Shown here: in pieces, positions 1-6,628 of the stretch
How positions within the stretch are numbered: position 1 is the first letter of the stretch
How the letters are laid out: every line of letters starts with the position of its first letter
Origin: Bacteroides sp.
GTDB lineage: Bacteria; Bacteroidota; Bacteroidia; Bacteroidales; Bacteroidaceae
Direction: 5' to 3'
DNA: 6,650 nt
NCBI GenBank assembly: GCA_019412865.1
Contig: DXOJ01000092.1
Coordinates: 3,143-9,792 of the forward strand
Notes under the pieces: generated by a model
What the model was told of the DNA's origin: nothing
The model's input: the letters and a program-made list of their open reading frames with translations, nothing else
Database searches by the model: none
Made by a program: the position numbers and the translations under genes

Positions 1-24
1 TTTTAATCCTTAAACACCTTATCA

Positions 25-867
25 TTAGTATTCAGGAGGTATATCATTCAACTGGGCTTTGGTAAATACGGGACCGTCTTTACAGACATACAACTTCCCG
101 ACATTACACCGTCCACATTTTCCAACACCACATTTCATCCGGTTCTCCAGGGTGGTATAAATATTCTCATCGGCAAAGCCTAACTTCTCCAATACAGGAA
201 AAGTGAACTTTATCATCACCGGAGGTCCGCAAACTATTGCCACAGTATCTGCACTGGCAGGTGCAGCAGCCTCAAGCACCGAAGGTACAAAACCGACTTT
301 TCCTGTCCAGTCGGGAGTCTCCCCCCCAGGATCAACCGTAGTTATCAGATTGACATCCGGACGGTTTTCCCATTCTTTCAGCTCTTCTTTATATACCAGG
401 TCGTTAACAGACTTGTCTCCGTAAACAATCGTTATATCTTTAAAATCTTCCCGCCTGTCCAATGCATTCCAGATGACGCAACGCATCGGCGGAAGTGCTA
501 TACCACCTGCAACGAACAACAGATTCTTTCCTTTCCACTCGTCCAACGGAAATGTGTTTCCGAAAGGTCCGCGAAAACCGACGGTAGCTCCTTCTTCCAG
601 TTTGGCAAGTCCGGTAGTCACCCGTCCTGCCTGACGGAATGTACACTCGATATATCCTTTACGAGTAGGCGATGAAGCAATACAGAAAGTTGACTCTCCT
701 TCACCAAACGCAGAGTATTCACCAAACTGTCCGGCTTTGAAATGAAAGGCTTCTCCTTCCTTCTCGTCTTTAAATCTTAACCGGAAAGTCTTCACTCCCG
801 GAGCTTCATGGGTTATCTTCTCAATCACCATCAGGTGCGGAAGATATATATTCGACTGCTCATTCAT
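25..867 (-). CDS. flxA: FlxA-like FAD/NAD(P)-binding [2Fe-2S] oxidoreductase subunit
   Basis: This 280-residue cytoplasmic protein probably takes hydride from NADH (or NADPH) and passes electrons to FlxB. An N-terminal ferredoxin-reductase-type FAD domain spans about residues 10-105, with STFCIASSP at 59-67 in the flavin-binding position. The nucleotide-binding domain follows, with VAGGIALPPMR at 119-129 and CGPPVM at 213-218. The C-terminus carries a [2Fe-2S] motif of the PyrK/HydG/AsrB kind, with Cys246, Cys251, Cys254 and Cys262 (C-x4-C-x2-C-x7-C). Length and architecture are normal for the family, and the end (IPPEY) looks complete. The ATG overlaps the end of flxB by 8 bp and has no clear Shine-Dalgarno site, so translation is probably coupled. 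It is the last gene of the operon. Alone it could be taken for a dihydroorotate dehydrogenase electron-transfer subunit or AsrB; the hdr/flx neighbours argue for FlxA. NADH versus NADPH preference cannot be read from the sequence. Confidence 0.88.
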   Translation of the reverse strand: MNEQSNIYLPHLMVIEKITHEAPGVKTFRLRFKDEKEGEAFHFKAGQFGEYSAFGEGESTFCIASSPTRKGYIECTFRQAGRVTTGLAKLEEGATVGFRGPFGNTFPLDEWKGKNLLFVAGGIALPPMRCVIWNALDRREDFKDITIVYGDKSVNDLVYKEELKEWENRPDVNLITTVDPGGETPDWTGKVGFVPSVLEAAAPASADTVAIVCGPPVMIKFTFPVLEKLGFADENIYTTLENRMKCGVGKCGRCNVGKLYVCKDGPVFTKAQLNDIPPEY

Positions 868-1873
868 GGCTTGATATCGATATTAAGTGTTCAAGTATAT
901 TCATATCTACCGGGCAGGCACGCGAACAACGTCCGCATCCGGTACAACCGGTTTCCTGTATCCGTTCAGGCATATAGGAGAACTTATGCAAAATGCGCTG
1001 ACGCCAACGGGCGCTTTGTGTCGGACGCGGATTATGTCCGGACGTATGGAGGGTAAACAGCGAAAAGCCGCAAGAATCCCAACAACGGACACGATGGCCG
1101 GACGAACCTTTGGCATCTTCCTGAATATCAAAACAGGCACAGGTTGGACAAACATAAGCGCATGCGCCACATCCCAAACAGCGTTCGGACTGTTGTTTCC
1201 AAACAGGACTGTCGAATGCTCCCGCCAACTTCTCCCGTACATTATCAACATTGAAACGAATGGGAACGGATGCCAGATATTGTTCCTTATCAATTTCTTC
1301 GGCAGGTGTATATTCTTTCACAAAGAATTTAACCAATGCTTTGCCTTTTGCAGTCAAGACTTCCACCAATGCACTCTGATCCGGCAACTCCGTAATCTGA
1401 ATATCACTGCCGGCAGTATTACCGGGCCCCCCGTGAACGGAAGTACAGAAACATGATTCATCGCATTGTGCACAACTGAAGCTGATTAATGTCATTTTCT
1501 CCCGCCGGGCATTATATAGTTTATCTTTATAATCCCAATTAAAAATACCGGAAAGGGGTGCAACCCCTGCCGCATCACAAGGACGGATTTTCCAGAGAAT
1601 CATTTCGGGAATTGCATTAATATCCGCTTCCTGCAAAGTAGCTTCTTTCCCGTCTTTCTGATAAGAGAACAGCACTTCTGTTTTCGGGAACGCAAATCGT
1701 TTAGCCGACTGGGTAGTCTGCACATAGTCCGTCGCTACCTCATCGTAAGAAGTCACTCTTTTGAAGTCTACTTTATCTCCTGAACGCACAGGAGCAAAAA
1801 TATGCATTTCCTTTTTCACCATCTGGTGAAACCATTCTTGCAGACTGCTTTTACTGATATGTAGATTTTCCAT
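860..1873 (-). CDS. flxB: FlxB-like 4Fe-4S dicluster protein (HydB/AsrA-type)
   Basis: This 337-residue iron-sulfur protein is predicted to relay electrons between FlxA and the rest of the complex. It resembles the beta subunit of sulfhydrogenase (HydB) and AsrA of anaerobic sulfite reductase, which likewise pair with a FAD/[2Fe-2S] partner. The N-terminal half has the family's RPCD motif (Cys99) and a cysteine group at 134, 137, 141 and 143 that may bind a further cluster. The C-terminal half has two ferredoxin-type motifs: Cys232, 235, 238 and 242-Pro, then Cys310, 313, 316 and 320-Pro. The first runs on as CPTCACFD, adding Cys245 and Cys247; Cys264 and Cys268 follow. No signal peptide or membrane segment is seen, so it is cytoplasmic. 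The start lies 9 bp after the flxC stop with only a weak purine-rich site, and the end overlaps flxA by 8 bp. The exact number of clusters is inferred. Confidence 0.86.
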   Translation of the reverse strand: MENLHISKSSLQEWFHQMVKKEMHIFAPVRSGDKVDFKRVTSYDEVATDYVQTTQSAKRFAFPKTEVLFSYQKDGKEATLQEADINAIPEMILWKIRPCDAAGVAPLSGIFNWDYKDKLYNARREKMTLISFSCAQCDESCFCTSVHGGPGNTAGSDIQITELPDQSALVEVLTAKGKALVKFFVKEYTPAEEIDKEQYLASVPIRFNVDNVREKLAGAFDSPVWKQQSERCLGCGACAYVCPTCACFDIQEDAKGSSGHRVRCWDSCGFSLFTLHTSGHNPRPTQSARWRQRILHKFSYMPERIQETGCTGCGRCSRACPVDMNILEHLISISSHE

Positions 1874-1882
1874 TACTTTCTT

Positions 1883-2683
1883 TTAATGTATAAAGTTCTC
1901 TTTATCTTCTGCCTTGAAGGTAGAAAGTACATTTCCCGCAGGATTGATAGCACCGGGAGCAACCCCGAACTCGTCCTGAATGTCTTCCATCATACTTTGT
2001 GTCATCAAATGAAGAGGAATCCCCACCGGACAAGCTTGCTTACAAGCGCCACAACCGATACAGCGTCCTGCCATGTGCATCACGCGGTTAATCTGCCACT
2101 CCATATTTGTCAGCGGAGCAGACCAGGGTTGTACCCACTGCGGACAATTGACCTCCACAATACACCGGCTGCAATAACACAACGGACAGGCAGCCCGGCA
2201 AGCATAACATTTGATGCATTTCGACATTTCCCCCATCCAGTATTTCCACCGCTCTTCACGACTCATCTTTTTCAGACGATCAATCAGTTGAAGATTCTCC
2301 TCACTAATAGTCAAGGGAAAATCTGCCAGATATGTTTTTATTTCATCGAATCCTTTAAACTGGATAAGTTCTCCATGTCCGTCAACGGTCAGTACCAGAA
2401 GATTATCTTCTTTCAACTGGTTTTCGAATGCCAATTGAACAATCGTCCGTAATGCCGGAACCGTAGCTGTTATAGCCACTTTGCCTGTTCCTGTTAATTC
2501 CCGTTTTGTCAGATAGACTGCGATATTATTCGTGCAACGGTCGTCCAGTATCAGTCTGTCGGCATTTTCTGCCTGCCGGCAAAAGAGAGGACGTGTTCCG
2601 TGATTTCCTTCTTCATAGCCTATCACAAGATTCACTTCTCCTTCTTGTAACAAAGCAACTGCTTTTTCTGTCAGTTTACTCAT
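1883..2683 (-). CDS. flxC: FlxC-like iron-sulfur electron-transfer protein
   Basis: This 266-residue protein is predicted to carry electrons between FlxB and FlxD. Residues 1-140 form a domain without cluster motifs (only Cys35 and Cys50). A cysteine-rich block follows, with Cys156, 159, 162 and 166-Pro extended by Cys169, 171, 174 and 180, and then a second ferredoxin motif at Cys208, 211, 214 and 218-Pro. This makes at least two [4Fe-4S] clusters likely. The motifs recall beta-type subunits of formate dehydrogenase and F420-reducing enzymes, so an automatic annotation may use such names. A longer reading frame begins at 2767, but the ATG at 2683 is preferred. It has an AAGGAGG site 6 bases upstream, and the 28 extra residues of the longer form read as the out-of-frame end of flxD. 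The chosen start overlaps flxD by 8 bp. Confidence 0.85.
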   Translation of the reverse strand: MSKLTEKAVALLQEGEVNLVIGYEEGNHGTRPLFCRQAENADRLILDDRCTNNIAVYLTKRELTGTGKVAITATVPALRTIVQLAFENQLKEDNLLVLTVDGHGELIQFKGFDEIKTYLADFPLTISEENLQLIDRLKKMSREERWKYWMGEMSKCIKCYACRAACPLCYCSRCIVEVNCPQWVQPWSAPLTNMEWQINRVMHMAGRCIGCGACKQACPVGIPLHLMTQSMMEDIQDEFGVAPGAINPAGNVLSTFKAEDKENFIH

Positions 2684-3149
2684 AGATAGCCTCCTTTTCC
2701 AAATAGTCCGAAGCTTTCTGATACTCCAGATAAGGTCCCAGTTCACGGATTCCGGCAACTGTTTCATTCACCAGATCAGCCCACTTGGCTCCCTCCGCCG
2801 CCGACACCCATGAATAACGGATACGACGTACATCAATACCCAAGAAGTCGAGCAGTCCGCGGAATACAATCCAACGACGACGTGCATGGAAGTTTCCGGA
2901 TGTATAATGACAGTCATTCGGATGACAACCTGAAACGATAATTCCATCAGCACCTCCGGCAAAGGCTTTCAACAGTAACATAAAGTCAATTCTTCCTGTA
3001 CAGGGGAAGCGAACAATTTCTACATTAGCCGCATATTTCAACCTGCTCGTACCTGTCAGGTCTGCCCCAGCATACGTGCACCAATTACAGACAAAAGCTA
3101 CAATGCGCGGTTCAAATTCTTGATTATTCTCGATCTTATTTTCGTTCAT
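2676..3149 (-). CDS. flxD: FlxD / MvhD-type [2Fe-2S] adaptor protein
   Basis: This 157-residue protein belongs to the MvhD/FlpD family. In methanogens the related subunit links hydrogenase or formate dehydrogenase to HdrA; here it would link the Flx dehydrogenase module to HdrA. All five conserved cysteines expected for the family's [2Fe-2S] cluster are visible: Cys21 and Cys24 in CNWCTYAGAD, Cys50 in PCTGR, and Cys75 and Cys80 in GCHPNDCHY. Length is normal for a free-standing MvhD. The first 14 residues are polar and variable. The ATG lies 14 bp after the hdrA stop, behind a purine stretch (AAAGAGAG) that is a moderate ribosome binding site. Its last codons contain the strong ribosome binding site of flxC. 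Its place between hdrA and the dehydrogenase genes fits an adaptor role. Confidence 0.93.
   Translation of the reverse strand: MNENKIENNQEFEPRIVAFVCNWCTYAGADLTGTSRLKYAANVEIVRFPCTGRIDFMLLLKAFAGGADGIIVSGCHPNDCHYTSGNFHARRRWIVFRGLLDFLGIDVRRIRYSWVSAAEGAKWADLVNETVAGIRELGPYLEYQKASDYLEKEAIYE
2690..2696 (-). promoter_or_regulatory. Strong ribosome binding site of flxC
   Basis: AAGGAGG on the minus strand lies 6 bases before the ATG at 2683, inside the last codons of flxD. It decides the flxC start against the longer open frame beginning at 2767. Confidence 0.85.
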
Positions 3150-3163
3150 AGCTTACTCTCTTT

Positions 3164-5164
3164 TTAATGGTTCAGCAATGCCATCACTTCGGCATAGACC
3201 TGTTCATTGGAATATCCCTGTATATCAATAGATTTGGAACGGCAGAAAGCAACACAGGTACCACAACCCTGACAAAGTCCGGGATTTACTTTAGCAACTG
3301 TCTTTATTACATTCCCATTCCTGTCTTTTATTTCTTCACGTTCGATAGCCTGATAAGGACAAGCTGTCTGACACATGAAACATCCTACGCAAGTACTGAA
3401 TAACGGAGGGGCAGTACGATTGACAACGGCTATCAACGGCTCACGAACCAGATTTGCCTGTGAAAACAATCCTGCTACTTTCACAGCGGCTCCCGAAGCC
3501 ATTCCCACTGTTTCGGGAATATCTTTCGGTGCCTGACAGGCTCCTGCCAGATAGATTCCGGCTGTATTCGTTTCCACCGGTTTCAGTTTGGGGTGAGATT
3601 CGGCAAAGAACTGATAAGGGTCATAGGAAATGTGCATCTTCTGCGCCAGTTCTTCCGCTCCCTTGTTGGCGACTCCCGCTGTGGCAAGCACTACCATGTC
3701 AGCTTCTATCTCGACAGGTGATGCTCCCAACAGGGTGTCTACTCCTTTAACAATCAATTTACCGTTCTTCTCATATATGCGGGCGACGCGACCACGGACG
3801 TAATTCACTCCATCCTCTTCAATGGCACGGCGCACAAATTCTTCATAATTCTTTCCTCCGGCACGAATATCCATGTAGAACACGTACGATTCGCCACCAT
3901 GTACCTTGTGCTGATAAAGCATCGCATGTTTGGCAGTGTACATACAGCATATCTTAGAGCAATAAGGAATTCCTTTGGCCGGATCACGGGAACCGGCACA
4001 GGCTACAAATACAATCTTTTGAGGAATCTGTCCGTCAGACGGACGGCGAATCTCTCCGAATGTAGGACCGGAAGCCGATGCCAGACGCTCAAACTGCAAT
4101 CCGGTAATGACATCTTTGTATTTTCCATATCCATATTCAGGGAAAAAGTCGGTATTCAATACATTGAATCCCGTAGTCACTACAATTGCTCCGACTTCTT
4201 CGGTGATAATACGGTCCTCTTGTCCGAAATGGATAGCCCCCGTAGGACATAGCTTTTCACAAACTCCGCATTTACCATTGCGATAATGGGTACAATGTTC
4301 TTTATCAATCACCGGTTTATTGGGCACTGCTTGCGGAAAAGGAACATAAATAGCTGTACGCATTCCCAAACCGGCATTAAATTCGCTCGGTATCTTCTTG
4401 TTGGGACATTTAGTCGTACAAAGTCCGCAACCGGTACATAATTTCTCATCAATGCTCTTCGCTTTCAGGCGTATACTGGCTTTAAAATTACCGATAAAGC
4501 CTTCCACATGCTCCAGTTCGGCATACGTATAAAGAGTGATATTCGGATGCTGCGCTACTTCCACCATTCGGGGAGTAAGAATACACTGCGAACAGTCTAA
4601 TGTAGGAAAAGTTTCCGAAAGCTGTGACATATGTCCGCCGATAGACGGTTCTTTCTCTACCAGAATGACCTGATGTCCGCAATTGGCGATGTCCAGACTT
4701 GCCTGAATTCCGGCAATTCCTCCTCCAATCACCAGTGCTTTTTTGGTGATAGGAACCTGAATGGGGACCAAAGGATGATTCCGCTTTACTTTTTCAACCA
4801 GACTTTTGACAATATCGACAGCCTTACGGGTAGTTGCCTCCCCTTTCTCATGTACCCAAGAGCAATGCTCACGAATATTAGCTATCTCGCACAGATAAGG
4901 ATTCAATCCGGCTTCCGCACATGCCCTCCGAAAGGTAGGTTCATGCATTCGCGGAGAACAGGCAGCAACGACAACGCCATCCAATCCATATTCTTTAATG
5001 GCGTTCTTAATCAATGTCTGTCCCGGATCGGAACACATATATTTATAATCGATGGCATAGGCAACGCCTTCCATTTCTTTTGCCGCCTCGGCCACTTTTT
5101 CGCAATCGACAGTTACACTGATATTTTCACCGCAATGGCAGATAAAAACTCCTATTTTAGACAT
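3164..5164 (-). CDS. hdrA: HdrA-like FAD/iron-sulfur protein (flavin-based electron bifurcation subunit)
   Basis: This 666-residue soluble flavoprotein is the expected hub of the complex, where electrons from FlxD would be split between a disulfide (via HdrC and HdrB) and ferredoxin. Domains in order: an N-terminal HdrA domain (about 1-135) with Cys9, Cys11, Cys44 and Cys69; a thioredoxin-reductase-like FAD domain starting with GGGIAG at 147-152 and holding DCSQC (Cys191, Cys194); an inserted ferredoxin domain with Cys243, 246, 249 and 253, and Cys291, 299, 302 and 306; then the rest of the FAD domain with ACAGSRD (Cys389) and YCSKICCM (Cys402, 406, 407) and the IYLAGAC stretch near 537-543. 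A C-terminal ferredoxin domain has Cys592, 595, 598 and 602, and Cys631, 634, 637 and 641. Length matches the single-copy HdrA type, with no fused MvhD or second HdrA half. The start has an AAGGAGG site 7 bases upstream and overlaps hdrB by 13 bp. Bifurcation itself is inferred from the family. Confidence 0.94.
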   Translation of the reverse strand: MSKIGVFICHCGENISVTVDCEKVAEAAKEMEGVAYAIDYKYMCSDPGQTLIKNAIKEYGLDGVVVAACSPRMHEPTFRRACAEAGLNPYLCEIANIREHCSWVHEKGEATTRKAVDIVKSLVEKVKRNHPLVPIQVPITKKALVIGGGIAGIQASLDIANCGHQVILVEKEPSIGGHMSQLSETFPTLDCSQCILTPRMVEVAQHPNITLYTYAELEHVEGFIGNFKASIRLKAKSIDEKLCTGCGLCTTKCPNKKIPSEFNAGLGMRTAIYVPFPQAVPNKPVIDKEHCTHYRNGKCGVCEKLCPTGAIHFGQEDRIITEEVGAIVVTTGFNVLNTDFFPEYGYGKYKDVITGLQFERLASASGPTFGEIRRPSDGQIPQKIVFVACAGSRDPAKGIPYCSKICCMYTAKHAMLYQHKVHGGESYVFYMDIRAGGKNYEEFVRRAIEEDGVNYVRGRVARIYEKNGKLIVKGVDTLLGASPVEIEADMVVLATAGVANKGAEELAQKMHISYDPYQFFAESHPKLKPVETNTAGIYLAGACQAPKDIPETVGMASGAAVKVAGLFSQANLVREPLIAVVNRTAPPLFSTCVGCFMCQTACPYQAIEREEIKDRNGNVIKTVAKVNPGLCQGCGTCVAFCRSKSIDIQGYSNEQVYAEVMALLNH

Positions 5165-6018
5165 ACTTCCGCCTCCTTCAAATTTACAGCTACAAAATGA
5201 CGTCCCAGTCCCAATTCCTTGGGAGTCAGTCCGACAGCCAGTCCGATAGCCTGTGTGATATAAAGAACCGGTATAGTAACAGGTTTTGCCAGATAGTGGT
5301 CGATAGCAGGGCGACGCATATCCAAATTAGAATGACACATCGGACAAGCCACAATCACGGCTTCCGCTCCCCGGTCGTCAGCATCTTTCAGAATATTTCC
5401 CGAGAGACGTCCTACAAGGTCTGTGCGAGAAACGGACAAGCCCGCACCGCAACACTCCGTTTTGAAAGCCCAGTCAATAGGAGTGGCACCAATCAGAGAC
5501 ATGATTTTGTCCATGCTTTGCGGATCTTCCAAACGGTCGAAGTTTAATATTTTATGGGGACGCACCAGCAAGCAGCCATAGTAACAAGCCACTTGATGAG
5601 CAAAAGGACGTACTATCTTCTCTTTTAATGCATCCAGCATATATTTCTCTATCATCTGGATGACATTCAATATTTTCACATGACCGAGGTAGCGCATTCC
5701 AACTGTAGTCAGTATTTCATCCTTCAATGCTTCATTGTGCATTAATTCGTATTGAGCCACACTCAAACGATTGTAACAGGAAGCGCAGGGGACAACGATT
5801 TCTTGAAATCCCTGTTGTTCTGCCAAAGCCAACACACGGGTAGGTAAGGCAAGAGACAATTGTTTGCTCATGGAGTGAGCAGCCGTTGCACCGCAACAGT
5901 TCCAGTCTTTCAACTCGATCAGTTCGAGTCCCATCGCCTGTGCCAGTGCTTTGACTGATTCATTATATTCACGAGAAGTTCCATTTAGCGAACATCCCGG
6001 ATAGAAACCGATTCTCAT
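5152..6018 (-). CDS. hdrB: HdrB-like heterodisulfide reductase catalytic subunit
   Basis: This 288-residue protein has two complete CCG domains, which in methanogen HdrB hold two non-cubane [4Fe-4S] clusters that cleave the disulfide. Domain one has Cys9, Cys41-Cys42-Gly and Cys78-x2-Cys81. Domain two has Cys149 (in CYYGC), Cys189-Cys190-Gly and Cys225-x2-Cys228. Spacing (31, 35; 39, 34 residues) fits the family, and no ligand is missing, so the protein should be catalytically competent. The true substrate is unknown, since CoM-S-S-CoB is specific to methanogens and relatives. It is cytoplasmic with no membrane helix. The start is 2 bp after the hdrC stop and has only a weak ribosome binding site; its last codons carry that of hdrA. 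Other CCG-domain proteins (GlpC, LutA/LldE, succinate dehydrogenase SdhE types) were considered, but the hdrA and hdrC neighbours and the two full motifs support HdrB. Confidence 0.93.
   Translation of the reverse strand: MRIGFYPGCSLNGTSREYNESVKALAQAMGLELIELKDWNCCGATAAHSMSKQLSLALPTRVLALAEQQGFQEIVVPCASCYNRLSVAQYELMHNEALKDEILTTVGMRYLGHVKILNVIQMIEKYMLDALKEKIVRPFAHQVACYYGCLLVRPHKILNFDRLEDPQSMDKIMSLIGATPIDWAFKTECCGAGLSVSRTDLVGRLSGNILKDADDRGAEAVIVACPMCHSNLDMRRPAIDHYLAKPVTIPVLYITQAIGLAVGLTPKELGLGRHFVAVNLKEAEVCLK
5172..5178 (-). promoter_or_regulatory. Strong ribosome binding site of hdrA
   Basis: AAGGAGG on the minus strand lies 7 bases before the hdrA ATG at 5164 and is embedded in the final codons of hdrB. 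It supports that start and the 13-bp gene overlap. Confidence 0.85.
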
Positions 6019-6020
6019 AG

Positions 6021-6575
6021 TTACTTTTGAGCCTTTTCAATGGTTTGTGCAAATATCTTTTTGATCATATTCTCATCTTTTACCCGTTCCGGAAGAAGGT
6101 TGAGCTTCCCTTTGACGAACATAACAGGAGCCACATTCAAATCCTGTGTCAAACGTAAGGTACGGGCTTTAAAACCTGCAACCAATCCAACCTCGTAGAG
6201 TCTTCCTGTTCTTTTTACTGATTCGAGAAAAGCGGAATGGAAAGCTACAACAGGGCGTGACTCTTTACTAATGCATCCTTCTTGACGGGATTTCTCACGC
6301 AGATAGTCCATCACTTCAGGAATGTTTATTTCTTTGGGACACCGGGCAATACAGTTTTCGCAATTCAAGCAAATCCAAATGGCATTGGAACTTAACACGT
6401 GACGGTCATTTTGAGCATTTTTTGTCTGCAACAACCGGAGAATATAGCTGGGAGCATAATCCATCTCCTCTGATAACACACATCCGGCCGTACATTTGCC
6501 ACACTGGTAGCAATAAGACACATCAATACCCGTCTTTTGTTCCAAGTCACAGGAAATACATTCTTTGTTTTCCAT
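6021..6575 (-). CDS. hdrC: HdrC-like 2[4Fe-4S] ferredoxin subunit
   Basis: This 184-residue electron carrier should pass electrons from HdrA to the catalytic HdrB. It has two ferredoxin-type motifs: CYQCGKCTAGC at 22-32 (Cys22, 25, 28, 32) and CLNCENCIARCP at 69-80 (Cys69, 72, 75, 79), in the arrangement typical of HdrC. The rest is helical-looking and lacks the hydrophobic helices of membrane-bound HdrE-type partners. An additional Cys6-x2-Cys9 pair near the N-terminus is not needed for the two clusters. It is the first gene visible in the operon and ends 2 bp before hdrB. No Shine-Dalgarno site precedes the ATG at 6575. The reading frame remains open upstream to the window edge (25 codons with no other ATG in frame), so a longer form cannot be fully excluded, but the chosen start gives a normal family N-terminus. 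Confidence 0.91.
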   Translation of the reverse strand: MENKECISCDLEQKTGIDVSYCYQCGKCTAGCVLSEEMDYAPSYILRLLQTKNAQNDRHVLSSNAIWICLNCENCIARCPKEINIPEVMDYLREKSRQEGCISKESRPVVAFHSAFLESVKRTGRLYEVGLVAGFKARTLRLTQDLNVAPVMFVKGKLNLLPERVKDENMIKKIFAQTIEKAQK

Positions 6576-6614
6576 GTTGACATGAATAAAATAGATAATA
6601 ATGCGAATCAGCAG

Positions 6615-6628
6615 TTGATAAACATCAG
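6615..6628. promoter_or_regulatory. Possible FNR/CRP-family operator
   Basis: The plus strand reads TTGATAAACATCAG, which matches 9 of the 10 fixed bases of the classic FNR palindrome TTGAT-N4-ATCAA. It is centred about 46 bp before the hdrC start codon, in the only substantial non-coding stretch of the window. This fits a redox-responsive Crp/Fnr-family regulator of an anaerobic electron-transfer operon. No convincing promoter elements were found around it, and the site preference of the host's regulators is unknown, so this is tentative. Confidence 0.35.

Larger units (their letters stand above)
25..6575 (-). other. hdrCBA-flxDCBA operon
   Basis: Seven same-strand genes are joined with junctions of +2 (hdrC-hdrB), -13 (hdrB-hdrA), +14 (hdrA-flxD), -8 (flxD-flxC), +9 (flxC-flxB) and -8 bp (flxB-flxA). 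There is no room for internal promoters or terminators outside coding sequence, so a single transcript is strongly suggested. The set contains each subunit of the described Flx-Hdr complex exactly once. Whether the transcript begins in the 75-bp leader or further upstream cannot be settled here. Confidence 0.9.

Noticed and set aside
1..24. Terminator after flxA
   Set aside because: No hairpin followed by a T-run on the minus strand is visible in the 24 bases available; a terminator may lie beyond the window.
310..327. Short inverted repeat GGGAG-T-CTCCC in flxA
   Set aside because: The arms are only five bases with a one-base loop, within coding sequence and next to the C7 tract; most likely coincidental.
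25..867. Dihydroorotate dehydrogenase electron-transfer subunit (PyrK) or AsrB
   Set aside because: The fold and [2Fe-2S] motif are shared, but no pyrD or asrC lies nearby, and the operon of hdr and flx genes points to FlxA.
887..1456. Plus-strand open frame of 189 codons
   Set aside because: It lies entirely antisense to flxB, and its translation shows no recognisable motif; the minus-strand frame has clear cluster motifs.
1886..2452. Plus-strand open frame of 188 codons
   Set aside because: It is antisense to flxC, with cysteine and histidine patterns that mirror the cluster codons of the real gene and no family resemblance.
2684..2767. Longer N-terminus for flxC (28 extra residues)
   Set aside because: The stretch overlaps flxD in another frame, has low-quality composition, and the downstream ATG at 2683 has an excellent ribosome binding site.
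4631..5200. Plus-strand open frame of 189 codons
   Set aside because: It is antisense to the start of hdrA and the end of hdrB; no recognisable domain and no ribosome binding site that stands out.
6581..6600. AT-rich stretch as a Bacteroides-type -7 box
   Set aside because: The best alignment to TAnnTTTG matches only four of six fixed bases, and no TTTG-type -33 element sits at the right distance.
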